Part shown: positions 9,143-17,404 of the stretch, in pieces
How the letters are laid out: each line of letters begins with the position of its first letter
Numbering within the stretch: position 1 is the stretch's first letter
NCBI RefSeq assembly: GCF_001427585.1
Contig: NZ_LMGY01000019.1
Coordinates: forward strand, 119,953-183,952
Source of the DNA: Pseudoxanthomonas sp. Root630
Lineage (GTDB): Bacteria; Pseudomonadota; Gammaproteobacteria; Xanthomonadales; Xanthomonadaceae
DNA: 64,000 nucleotides
Direction of reading: 5' to 3'
The notes under the pieces: model-generated
What the model saw: the letters and a program-made list of their open reading frames with translations, nothing else
Database searches by the model: none
What the model was told of the DNA's origin: nothing
Translations under genes and position numbers: made by a program

Positions 9143-10453
9143 CTAGCCGCTCGACACCACCCGGTTCCGCCCCCCGGCCTTGGCCAGGTACAGGCGCCGG
9201 TCGGCCTCGCTCAACAGGTGGTTGAGGGTCTGGCCCGGGAAGCGCGTGCGGAACACGCCGATGCTGACGGTCATCCGGATCTTCTGGTTGCCGATGTCGA
9301 CCTCGAGCGCCTCGATGTCGGCGCGCAGGGACTCGAAATGGTCCACCGCCTCGCTCTCGCCGAGGTAGGGCACGAGCGCGCAGAATTCTTCGCCGCCGAA
9401 GCGCGCCACCAGGTCCTGCGTGCCCGCATGGCGCGCGATGGCCTGGGCGACGGCCTTCAACGCCACGTCGCCGGCTTCATGGCCGTAGGTGTCGTTGATG
9501 TGCTTGAAGTGATCGATGTCGACGATCGCCGCCGTCACCGCCTGCTGGCGGCCGAGCGTGTTCGGCAGCAGTGCATGGCATTCGGCCAGGAAGTGGCGGC
9601 GGTTCGGCAGGCCGGTGAGGAAATCGCGCGTGGCGAGGTCCTGCAGCGTGCCGATCAGTTCCAGCTGGTCGATGTTCTGCGACACGCGGCAGAAGAACTC
9701 TTCGCGCGAGAATGGCTTGTGCAGGAAATCGTTGGCGCCGCTTTTCAGGAAGCGCGGCACCAGGCTGCCATCGCTGGTGCCGGAAATGCCGATGATCGCC
9801 AGGTGGTCGCGCGCATGGCGTGCGCGTAGGCGACGGGTGAACTCATGCCCCTTCATGCCGGGCATTTCCTGGTCGACGATGGCCAGGCGGATATCGGGAT
9901 TGGCATCCAGCATCGCCAGGCCGGCCTCGCCGTCCGCGGCTTCGACCACGCGGAAGCCGTACATCGACAGCAGCGCGGCCGCGTGCTGGCGCGCCGAGCG
10001 CGAGTCGTCGACGACCAGCGCCGCGATCCGCCGGTTGCGCTCCAGTCGCTGCACCAGCCACACGAGGTAATCGATGCTGCCGGGCGTGTTCTTCAGCACG
10101 TAGTCCACGACCTGCCGGCGCAACACCTGCTCGCGCAGGCCGTCGTCGTAGACACCGCTGACCACCACCGTAGGCAGCTGGCGCGACAGGAAGAATTCCA
10201 CGACTTCGTCATGGCTGCCGTCGGCCAGCACCAGGCTGGTGACCGCCATGAACCAGTCCGGGTGCCGTTCCAGCGCGGCGCGTGCTTCCGCAAGCGTGGC
10301 GGCGTAGACGACCGGCAGGTTGAGTTTCTGTTCGATCGCCTCGCCGATCAGGCGTGCGTGCGTGCGCGAGTTCTCCACCACCAGGATGCGCTGGGGCAGC
10401 GGAGTTGGGCTGGCGGGGGCGGGCGAAGCGCGCAGGGGTGTCGGCATCGTCAT
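9143..10453 (-). CDS. REC-REC-GGDEF response regulator, diguanylate cyclase
   Basis: The 436-residue protein has two receiver domains (about 21-140 and 143-260) and a GGDEF domain (about 272-435). The GGDEF active site is GGEEF at 353-357, which is catalytically competent in the family, so synthesis of c-di-GMP is expected. In the second receiver the phospho-acceptor Asp194 is present (AIVDQEMPG). In the first receiver the expected Asp is Ser73 (AVTSLVLAD), so it is probably not phosphorylated. The inhibitory I-site RxxD is GTQD (344-347), lacking the Arg, so product feedback may be reduced. It stands alone, without a partner kinase. The architecture resembles PleD. Confidence 0.9.
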   Translation of the reverse strand: MTMPTPLRASPAPASPTPLPQRILVVENSRTHARLIGEAIEQKLNLPVVYAATLAEARAALERHPDWFMAVTSLVLADGSHDEVVEFFLSRQLPTVVVSGVYDDGLREQVLRRQVVDYVLKNTPGSIDYLVWLVQRLERNRRIAALVVDDSRSARQHAAALLSMYGFRVVEAADGEAGLAMLDANPDIRLAIVDQEMPGMKGHEFTRRLRARHARDHLAIIGISGTSDGSLVPRFLKSGANDFLHKPFSREEFFCRVSQNIDQLELIGTLQDLATRDFLTGLPNRRHFLAECHALLPNTLGRQQAVTAAIVDIDHFKHINDTYGHEAGDVALKAVAQAIARHAGTQDLVARFGGEEFCALVPYLGESEAVDHFESLRADIEALEVDIGNQKIRMTVSIGVFRTRFPGQTLNHLLSEADRRLYLAKAGGRNRVVSSG

Positions 10454-10543
10454 GGGCGTTACGGAGGTTCCATGCCTCCCTATCGGCCCCGCTGGCCCGG
10501 ACTTGAGAGCCCCGTCACGAAAGTGAAGCGCGGGGCCGGCGAC

Positions 10544-11836
10544 CTACCAGAGCGCGTCGCGGAGCTTGTACCAGGCCATGGCGGCCACCAGCAGGGGGGT
10601 GCGCAGGGCGCGTCCCCCGGGGAACGGGTGGTGGTCGATCTTCGCGAACAGGTCCAGCCGCTCGGACTGGCCGCGGATGGCCTGGGCGAGGGTGGTGCCG
10701 GCCAGGCCTGCGGCGATCAGGCCATGGCCCGAGAAGCCCTGGGCGAAATACAGGTTGGGCGCCAGCCGGCCCCAGTGCGGCGCGCGGTTGAGCGAGATGT
10801 CGATCATCCCGCCCCACAGGTACTCGATGCCGACATCGCGCAGCTGCGGGAACACGCGGTGCATGCGCCGGGTCATCACCCCGCGCAGGTTGGGCGGGGG
10901 CAGGGTGGAATAGCTGGCGCGGCCGCCGAACAGCACCCGGTGGTCGCGGCCCAGGCGGAAGTAGTCCAGCGCCCAGTTGGTGTCGGCCACCGCCATGTCG
11001 TTGCGGATGAGGGCGCGCGCGCGCGCCTCGCCGAGCGGTGGCGTGGCCGCGATGTAGGTGCCCACCGGCATCATCCGCGATTCGAGTTCCGGCGCGATCC
11101 CGCGCAAGAGCGCGTTGCCGGCGAGGATGACCTGGTCGCAGACCACCTCGCCACGCGCCGTCTTCAGCACGGGGCGCGTACCGCGCACCAACTGTGTGAC
11201 GCGCGAGCCCTCGAAGATCGTCGCGCCCGCGGCGAGCGCCGCGCGGCCGAGGCCCAGGGCGTACGCGAGCGGATGCAGGTGGCCGCTCACCGGGTCGTAC
11301 ATCGCGCCGAGGTAGCGATCGCTGGCCAGTTCGCTGCGCAGCCGCTCACGGCTCCACCACTGCACGGGATGGTCGTAGCGGGTGTTGAAGTCCTCGACCG
11401 CCTGTTCGACCTCGCGTTGCTGGCGCGGCTTGATCGGCACGGTGGCGTGGCCGTCGCGCCAGTCGCAGTCGATCCCGTGCCGGTCGATCCGCCCGCGCAG
11501 CCAGCGCAGGCCGTCCACCGACAGGTCGAACATCTTCTTCGCGTCATCGAAGCCGACGAGCGCCTCCAGCTTGGCCTCGCCGCAACCGAAACCGGCGATC
11601 GCCTGGCCGCCGTTGCGGCCCGAAGCGCCCCAGCCGATGCGCTCGGCTTCCAGCACGACGACCTTGTAGCCGGCTTCGGCCAGTTCCAGTGCCGCCGCCA
11701 GGCCGGTGTAGCCGGCGCCGAGGATGCAGACGTCGGCCTCGATGCGGCCTTCCAGCACGGGCTGCGCCGGTAAGGGCGTCGTGCTGGCGGCGTACCAGCT
11801 GTCGGGGTAGGCGGCGTTGGAAGGGGCGGTGCTCAC
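10544..11836 (-). CDS. puuB: Gamma-glutamylputrescine oxidoreductase (FAD, DAO family)
   Basis: The 430-residue flavoprotein starts with a GTG that has GGAGG six bases upstream. The FAD-binding GAGYTGLAAALELAEAG motif lies at about 41-57 and is followed by the GWGASGRNGGQ segment typical of PuuB/PauB oxidases. These enzymes oxidise gamma-glutamylputrescine to gamma-glutamyl-aminobutyraldehyde, releasing ammonium and H2O2. It lies downstream of spuI on the minus strand, with a family C hairpin in the 121-base gap. Product and pathway fit SpuI/SpuB (before it) and PuuC (after it). Related gamma-glutamyl-diaminopropane or -spermidine oxidase activity is possible. Confidence 0.88.
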   Translation of the reverse strand: MSTAPSNAAYPDSWYAASTTPLPAQPVLEGRIEADVCILGAGYTGLAAALELAEAGYKVVVLEAERIGWGASGRNGGQAIAGFGCGEAKLEALVGFDDAKKMFDLSVDGLRWLRGRIDRHGIDCDWRDGHATVPIKPRQQREVEQAVEDFNTRYDHPVQWWSRERLRSELASDRYLGAMYDPVSGHLHPLAYALGLGRAALAAGATIFEGSRVTQLVRGTRPVLKTARGEVVCDQVILAGNALLRGIAPELESRMMPVGTYIAATPPLGEARARALIRNDMAVADTNWALDYFRLGRDHRVLFGGRASYSTLPPPNLRGVMTRRMHRVFPQLRDVGIEYLWGGMIDISLNRAPHWGRLAPNLYFAQGFSGHGLIAAGLAGTTLAQAIRGQSERLDLFAKIDHHPFPGGRALRTPLLVAAMAWYKLRDALW

Positions 11837-11849
11837 GCTGCCTCCGCAC

Positions 11850-11933
11850 CGTCATCCCCGCGAAGGCGGGGACCCGGTGCCTTTGCCTTCGCGATGTACA
11901 AGGCGCTGGGTTCCCGCCTTCGCGGGAACGACG
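11850..11933. repeat. Intergenic inverted repeat (family C)
   Basis: The arms 11850-11875 (CGTCATCCCCGCGAAGGC...) and 11908-11933 are inverted repeats of 26 bases with three mismatches. Each arm also holds its own small hairpin, for example TCCCCGCgaaGGCGGGGA. It sits between spuI and puuB. A related pair is at 61159-61261. Confidence 0.8.
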
Positions 11934-11957
11934 ATAAGGGGGAGGCCATGCCCCCCA

Positions 11958-13337
11958 TCACACCGCGCGCAGATACCACGCGTATTCCAGGTCGGTCACT
12001 TCGGTGTAGAAGCTGTGCATCTCCTTGAGCTTCTGCTGGCCGTAGATGTGCTGGAAGGATGTGCCGAACTGCTCGCGGATGAACTCGCTGCCCATGAACG
12101 CGCCGATGGCCTCGCGCCAGAACGGCGTGCGGATCTCGGTCTGGTCGTAGGCGTTGCCGGTGATCGGCGGGCCGGGGTCGAAGCCCTGTTCCATGCCGTG
12201 CAGCATGCCGGCCAACACCGCAGCGGTGACCAGGTAGATGTTGGCGTCGGCACCGGCGATGCGGTGTTCGATCCGCGTGTTGGCTTCGTCGCTGTGCGGG
12301 ATGCGCATGGCGACGGTGCGGTTGTTGTAGCCCCACACGTCGTTGAGCGGGACGAACGCGTTGAGCACGAAGCGCCGGTAGCTGTTGGCATGCGGCGCGA
12401 ACAGCAGCAGGCAGTCCTGGTCGCTGCGCTGCAGGCCGCCGATGGCGTGCTTCAGCGCATCGGCCGGGGCCGTCTGTGGCGAGGCGAAGATGTTGCGGCC
12501 CTCGGTATCCAGCACGCTGGCGTGGATGTGCATGCCGCTGCCGGCCTGGTCGGCGAACGGCTTGGCCATGAAGCTGGCCATCAGGCCCTGTTGTTGCGCG
12601 GCCGCCTTGATCGCGCGCTTGAGGTAGATCGCATCGTCGCAGGCGAGCAGGGCGTCGTCGCGATGCTTGAGGTTGATTTCGAACTGGCCCGGCGCGTACT
12701 CCGCTACGGCGGTGTCGGCGGGGATGCGCTGCGCGCGGCACGCGGCGGCCACCGCATCGGTGAAGCCGCGGTAGTCGTTCAGGTCTTCCATGTAGTAGAC
12801 CTGCGTGCTGGTGTTGCGCAGGCCCGTCGCCGGATTGATCGACGTGCGCGGGCGGCCCGCGTCGTCCATGCGCTGGTCGAACAGGTAGAACTCCAGTTCC
12901 ACCGCCACCACCGGCTTCAGCCCGCGCGCCGCATAACGTGCCAGCACGCGCTTCAGCACGTCGCGTGGGTTGGCTTCGAACATGCCGCCTTGCGCGTCCT
13001 CCATGCTGAGCAGCAGCTGCGCGGCCGGGCGCGGCGACCACGGCACGGGTCGCAGCGAGCCCGGCACGGGGCGGCAGATGCGGTCTTCGTCGCCGATGTC
13101 GTAACCGAGCCCCGTTTCCTCCACCGTATTGCCGGTGATGTCGGTCGCGATCAGCGACATCGGCAGGCATACGCCGTCGCGGTAGACCTTCTCCAGCGCG
13201 TCGCGGGTGATCCGCTTGCCGCGCAGCAGCCCGTTCATGTCGGGCAGCAGCAGGTCGATCTGCTCGCAGTCGGGGATGGACGCCAGCGTGGCGGCATCGT
13301 CGGCGGGCAGGGAGGATGCGGCGGAATCGGGGCGCAT
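11958..13337 (-). CDS. spuI: Gamma-glutamylpolyamine synthetase, glutamine-synthetase family (SpuI/PauA type)
   Basis: From ATG 13337 the protein has 459 residues with a glutamine-synthetase fold: an N-terminal beta-grasp region (DLLLPDMNGLLRGKRI), and metal/ATP-site segments including VELEFYLFD, AGSGMHIHAS and GYNNRTVAMRIPH. Members attach glutamate to an amino group of putrescine or another polyamine using ATP. AGGAA lies upstream of this ATG. Reading further upstream would add 65 residues of low-complexity sequence overlapping the divergent promoter, so the shorter start is chosen. It is divergent from spuA and followed by puuB, as spuI is divergent from spuA in Pseudomonas aeruginosa. It is a paralogue of spuB, and the substrate split between the two is unknown. 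Confidence 0.87.
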   Translation of the reverse strand: MRPDSAASSLPADDAATLASIPDCEQIDLLLPDMNGLLRGKRITRDALEKVYRDGVCLPMSLIATDITGNTVEETGLGYDIGDEDRICRPVPGSLRPVPWSPRPAAQLLLSMEDAQGGMFEANPRDVLKRVLARYAARGLKPVVAVELEFYLFDQRMDDAGRPRTSINPATGLRNTSTQVYYMEDLNDYRGFTDAVAAACRAQRIPADTAVAEYAPGQFEINLKHRDDALLACDDAIYLKRAIKAAAQQQGLMASFMAKPFADQAGSGMHIHASVLDTEGRNIFASPQTAPADALKHAIGGLQRSDQDCLLLFAPHANSYRRFVLNAFVPLNDVWGYNNRTVAMRIPHSDEANTRIEHRIAGADANIYLVTAAVLAGMLHGMEQGFDPGPPITGNAYDQTEIRTPFWREAIGAFMGSEFIREQFGTSFQHIYGQQKLKEMHSFYTEVTDLEYAWYLRAV

Positions 13338-13380
13338 GAGGGCGTTCCTGGAGGCTGCGGCGCAGCTTAGCAGAGCAACG

Positions 13381-13505
13381 GTTGCGTCAAGAATACTCAA
13401 CGGGAGAATTCGCGCAGGCCCCGGAAACGCCCTAAATGGGTGCCGCATCGCACCATATCGGCGCTGAAAACCTCGTGGCGAGCGTTCGTGTTGTAAAAAT
13501 AAAAC
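13381..13505. promoter_or_regulatory. Divergent spuI/spuA control region with candidate operators
   Basis: The 209-base divergent region contains the imperfect dyad GTTGCGTCAAGAATACTCAAC (13381-13401) near spuI. Near spuA it has a GTTGTAAAAATAAAAC element (13490-13505), an unusually A-rich patch in this GC-rich DNA. Both share the GTTG half-site seen before bauA. They are candidate PuuR sites; no promoter hexamers can be assigned with confidence. Confidence 0.35.
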
Positions 13506-13546
13506 GGCCGGGTTAAGTTGCCCGGAAGCCATCCCGGGCTTCCTGC

Positions 13547-14302
13547 ATGACCCCGCTGCCGCGGGTCGGTCTGCCGACCGACCACAAGCAAATCGGTGCG
13601 CATCCCTTCCTTGCCGTCGGCGAGAAGTACGTGCGCGCCGTGGTGGACGGGGCGGGCTGCCTGCCGCTGCTGGTGCCCACGCTCGACCCGGTGCTGCCGT
13701 TGCGCGAGATGCTCGCCGGACTGGATGGGCTGCTGCTGACGGGTGCGGTCAGCAACATCGAACCGCACCATTACAGCGACGAGTCCAGCTACGAGGGCAA
13801 CCTGCTGGACCCACGCCGCGATGCCACCAACCTGCCGCTGATCCCGCTCGCCATCGAGATGGGCGTGCCCGTGCTGGCGATCTGCCGCGGCTTCCAGGAA
13901 GTGAACGTGGCCTTCGGCGGAAGCCTGCACCAGAAGGTGCACGAGCAGCCGGGCTTCATGGACCACCGCGAGAACAAGGACGATCCGTTGGATGTTCAAT
14001 ATGGCCCGGCGCATGGCGTGGCGCTGGTGCCGGGCGGGCTGCTGGCCACGCTGGCCGGCGATACCCAGGCGGTCGTGAACTCCCTGCATGGTCAGGGCGT
14101 ACGCCGCCTTGGCGAAGGCCTGGTGGTGGAGGCGCAGGCGCCCGACGGATTGATCGAGGCGTATCGCCACGACGGCCCGGCCTTCATGCTCGCCGTGCAG
14201 TGGCATCCGGAATGGAAGGTGCGCGAGAACCCGTTCTACCTGGCCATCTTCCGTGCGTTCGGCGATGCATGCCGCGTCCGCGCGGCACGGAGGCCATCAT
14301 GA
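13547..14302 (+). CDS. spuA: Gamma-glutamyl-GABA hydrolase (class I amidotransferase-like, C26)
   Basis: The 251-residue protein matches PuuD/SpuA hydrolases, which cut gamma-glutamyl-GABA to GABA and glutamate. The nucleophile Cys113 is in AICRGFQEVNVAFGG and the His-Glu pair is His220/Glu222 in QWHPEW, at nearly the same positions as in E. coli PuuD. LTGAVSNIEPHHY forms the usual oxyanion-side loop. It is the first gene of the plus-strand spu run, 105 bases before spuB, and divergent from spuI. The ribosome site is weak. No signal peptide is present, so the enzyme is cytoplasmic. Confidence 0.92.
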   Translation: MTPLPRVGLPTDHKQIGAHPFLAVGEKYVRAVVDGAGCLPLLVPTLDPVLPLREMLAGLDGLLLTGAVSNIEPHHYSDESSYEGNLLDPRRDATNLPLIPLAIEMGVPVLAICRGFQEVNVAFGGSLHQKVHEQPGFMDHRENKDDPLDVQYGPAHGVALVPGGLLATLAGDTQAVVNSLHGQGVRRLGEGLVVEAQAPDGLIEAYRHDGPAFMLAVQWHPEWKVRENPFYLAIFRAFGDACRVRAARRPS

Positions 14303-14407
14303 AGCGGCGCCACCCGCCGCCATGGGAGGGCGGGCGCTGACGCGCCCGTGCTGTCGCGTCCGGTGGCCGTTGGCGCCGGCCCATTCCCTCCGAAAGACCC
14401 TCTTCCC

Positions 14408-15799
14408 ATGAGCCAGAAACAGACCCAACGAAAGAAAGCCGAGGCCGCGGAGCCGTCCGAAAGTTCGCTGCGCCGGTGGCTGAAGGAACGCAGCATTACC
14501 GAAGTCGAATGCCTGGTGCCGGACATCACCGGCAACGCGCGCGGCAAGATCATTCCCGCCGACAAGTTCAGCCATGACTACGGCACGCGATTGCCGGAAG
14601 GCATCTTCGCCACCACCGTCACCGGCGACTATCCCGACGACTACTACGAGCTGACCTCGCCGTCGGATTCGGACATGTTCCTGCGCCCGGACCCGGATAC
14701 CGTGCGCATGGTGCCGTGGGCGGCGGATGCGACGGCGCAGGTGATCCACGACTGCTTCACCAAGGATGGCAAGCCGCACGAGCTGGCCCCACGCAGCGTG
14801 TTGCGCCGCGTACTGGCCGCCTACGAGAAGGAAGGCCTGCGCCCGGTGGTCGCGCCGGAGCTGGAATTCTTCCTGGTGCAGAAGAACACCGACCCGGATT
14901 TCCCGCTGTTGCCGCCGGCCGGCCGTTCCGGGCGGCCCGAGACCGCGCGCCAGTCGTACTCGATCGATGCGGTCAACGAGTTCGACCCCATCCTCGACCT
15001 GATGTACGACTACTGCGAGGCCATGGAGCTGGACGTGGACACGCTGATCCACGAATCCGGTGCTGCGCAGCTGGAGGTCAACTTCACCCATGACGATGCG
15101 CTGTCGCGCGCGGACCAGGTGTTCCTGTTCAAGCGCACCATGCGCGAAGCCGCGTTGCGCCACGGTGTGTACGCCACCTTCTTGGCCAAGCCGATGGAGA
15201 ACGAGCCGGGCAGCGCGATGCACATCCACCAGAGCCTGCTGGACATCAAGACCGGTCGCAACGTCTTCTCCGGCAAGACCGAAGGCAAGGGCAGCAAGCT
15301 GTTCGGGCACTACCTGGCCGGCCTGCAGAAGTACGTGCCGATGGCGATGGCGTTCTTCGGCCCCAACGTCAATTCCTATCGCCGGCTCGCGCTGGGGCAG
15401 GTGGCGCCGATCAATGTGCAGTGGGGTTACGACAACCGCACCTGCGGCCTGCGCGTACCCATGGACACCCCTGAGAACATGCGCGTGGAGAGCCGCTTCG
15501 CCGGTTCCGACGCCAATCCCTACCTGGCCATGGCCGGCACGCTGGCGTGCGGCCTGATGGGCATCCGCGAACAGCTCAAGCCGACCGAGCCGTTGGCGAG
15601 CAGCGCGCAGGACATCGGTTTCGAACTGCCGCGTTCGCTGGGCGAGGCGCTGGACGAACTGGAAGGCTGCAAGCCGCTGCAGGAGCTGATGGGCGCGCGC
15701 TTCGTGCGTGCGTACGTGTCGGTCAAGCGCAAGGAATACGAGACCTTCTTCCGCGTGATCAGCTCGTGGGAGCGGGAATTCCTGTTGTTGAACGTCTGA
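14408..15799 (+). CDS. spuB: Gamma-glutamylpolyamine synthetase, glutamine-synthetase family (SpuB/PuuA type)
   Basis: The 463-residue protein from ATG 14408 is a second glutamine-synthetase-like ligase. Its recognisable parts are CLVPDITGNARGKI near the N-terminus, PELEFFLV, the GSAMHIHQS loop, and WGYDNRTCGLRVP in the ATP site. The N-terminus is polar and charged. Order and direction match P. aeruginosa spuB, between spuA and spuC. Such ligases start the glutamylated polyamine route. Having both SpuI and SpuB suggests division between putrescine and longer or shorter diamines. An in-frame ATG 60 bases upstream lacks a better ribosome site. Confidence 0.88.
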   Translation: MSQKQTQRKKAEAAEPSESSLRRWLKERSITEVECLVPDITGNARGKIIPADKFSHDYGTRLPEGIFATTVTGDYPDDYYELTSPSDSDMFLRPDPDTVRMVPWAADATAQVIHDCFTKDGKPHELAPRSVLRRVLAAYEKEGLRPVVAPELEFFLVQKNTDPDFPLLPPAGRSGRPETARQSYSIDAVNEFDPILDLMYDYCEAMELDVDTLIHESGAAQLEVNFTHDDALSRADQVFLFKRTMREAALRHGVYATFLAKPMENEPGSAMHIHQSLLDIKTGRNVFSGKTEGKGSKLFGHYLAGLQKYVPMAMAFFGPNVNSYRRLALGQVAPINVQWGYDNRTCGLRVPMDTPENMRVESRFAGSDANPYLAMAGTLACGLMGIREQLKPTEPLASSAQDIGFELPRSLGEALDELEGCKPLQELMGARFVRAYVSVKRKEYETFFRVISSWEREFLLLNV

Positions 15800-15807
15800 A
15801 TGCTGTG

Positions 15808-15931
15808 CCCTTCTCCCTTCGGGAGAGGGTGGCGCGAAGCGCCGGATGAGGGTGCGGCGAAGTCCAGGTGATCCGGATCTGGAGGACTTCGCCGAACCCT
15901 CACCCCAACCCCTCTCCCGTTGGGAGAGGGG
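15808..15931. repeat. Paired intergenic palindromic repeat (family A) between spuB and spuC
   Basis: Unit one (15808-15862) has CTTCTCCCttcGGGAGAGG, then GGCGCGAAGCGCCGGATGAG. Unit two (15887-15931) is inverted and ends CCTCTCCCgttGGGAGAGG. It lies inside the spu gene run, so it is probably transcribed and may protect or cut the upstream message. Confidence 0.8.
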
Positions 15932-15951
15932 CTCGAATCCACGGAGCCGTT

Positions 15952-17316
15952 ATGACCCAACTCGACACCCGCACCCTGCAGAAGCTCGACGCCGAGCACC
16001 ACCTGCATCCGTTCAACGACAATGCCGCGCTGGCGAAGAAGGGCACGCGCATCCTCACCAAGGGCGAGGGCTGCTATGTCTGGGATGCCGATGGTAACCA
16101 GCTGCTCGATGCCTTCGCGGGGCTGTGGTGCGTCAACATCGGCTACGGCCGCAAGGAGTTGGGCGAGGTGGCGTCGAAGCAGATGACGCAGCTGGCCTAC
16201 TACAACAGCTTCTTCCAGTGCACGACCGAGCCGACCATCGAACTGGCGGCCAAGCTCGCCGAGCTCGCGCCCGGCGACCTCAACCACTCCTTCTTCGTCA
16301 ATTCCGGCTCTGAAGCGAACGACACCATCCTGCGCATGGTCCGCCACTTCTGGGCGGTGCAGGACCAGCCGAAGAAGAACATCTTCATCGGCCGCCACGA
16401 TGGTTACCACGGCACCACCATGGCCGGCGCCAGCCTCGGCGGCATGAAGGGCATGCACAAGCAGGGCGGCCTGCCGATCCCGGACATCCACCACATCGAT
16501 CCGCCGTTCTGGTTCGCCGATGGCGGCGACCTGTCCGAGGACGAATACGGCCTGGTCGCCGCGCGCCGGCTGGAGCAGAAGATCCTGGAACTGGGGCCGG
16601 AACGCGTGGCGGCCTTCATCGGTGAGCCGATCATGGGCGCCATCGGCGTCTACATCCCGCCGAAGACCTACTGGCCCGAGATCGAGCGCATCTGCCGCCA
16701 GTACGACGTGCTGCTGGTGGCCGACGAGGTGATCTGCGGTTTCGGGCGTACCGGCGAATGGTTCGGTTCGCAGTACTTCGGGTTCCAGCCCGACATCATG
16801 CCGGTGGCCAAGGGCATCACCTCCGGCTACATCCCGCTCGGCGCGGCGATGTTCAACGATCGCGTGGCCAAGGTGCTGAAGGAGCAGGGCGGTGAACTGG
16901 CGCATGGCGCCACGTATTCCGGCCACCCGGTCTGCGCGGCGGTCGCGCTGGAGAACATCCGCATCCTGCAGGACGAGAAGATCGTCGAGCGCGCGAAGAC
17001 CGACGTCGCGCCCTACCTGGCCCAGCGCTGGGCGGAACTGGGCGAACATCGCCTGGTGGGACAGGCGCGCATCGCCGGTATGGTCGGCGCGCTGGAACTG
17101 GTGCCGGACAAGGGCAAGCGGGCGTTCTTCCCCGAGCGCGGCACCGTCGGCCCGCGCTGCCGCGACCACGCGTTGAAGCACGGACTGATCCTGCGCGCGA
17201 CCTGGGATGCCATGCTGCTGTCGCCGCCGCTGATCATCACCCGCGCGCAGGTGGACGAGTTGTTCGACAAGACATGGAAGGCGCTCAACGACACCGCAAC
17301 GGACCTGGGGTTGTAG
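15952..17316 (+). CDS. spuC: Putrescine:pyruvate aminotransferase
   Basis: From ATG 15952, with GGAG upstream, the 454-residue class III aminotransferase shows DAFAGLWCVNIGYG, the PLP phosphate-site NSGSEAND (117-124), Asp258 in VADEVICGFGR and the PLP lysine K287 in VAKGITSGY. SpuC transfers an amino group from putrescine to pyruvate, giving 4-aminobutyraldehyde and alanine, a second entry route beside glutamylation. Alanine made here can be recycled by Ald (1928-3043). It follows spuB and precedes the receptor genes, as in P. aeruginosa. Confidence 0.92.
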   Translation: MTQLDTRTLQKLDAEHHLHPFNDNAALAKKGTRILTKGEGCYVWDADGNQLLDAFAGLWCVNIGYGRKELGEVASKQMTQLAYYNSFFQCTTEPTIELAAKLAELAPGDLNHSFFVNSGSEANDTILRMVRHFWAVQDQPKKNIFIGRHDGYHGTTMAGASLGGMKGMHKQGGLPIPDIHHIDPPFWFADGGDLSEDEYGLVAARRLEQKILELGPERVAAFIGEPIMGAIGVYIPPKTYWPEIERICRQYDVLLVADEVICGFGRTGEWFGSQYFGFQPDIMPVAKGITSGYIPLGAAMFNDRVAKVLKEQGGELAHGATYSGHPVCAAVALENIRILQDEKIVERAKTDVAPYLAQRWAELGEHRLVGQARIAGMVGALELVPDKGKRAFFPERGTVGPRCRDHALKHGLILRATWDAMLLSPPLIITRAQVDELFDKTWKALNDTATDLGL

Positions 17317-17404
17317 GCGCGAGGGTACGCGTGCGCTGCGTCACAGTACCGCGGCCCGGGCGTATGATGTTTCCATCCCCCGATCCTGTTCCATGGAGAC
17401 CCCG

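Noticed and set aside
13338..13532. N-terminal extension of SpuI by 65 residues
   Set aside because: It would cover the divergent control region with A-rich operator-like sequence and has no family similarity. ATG 13337 has AGGAA upstream.
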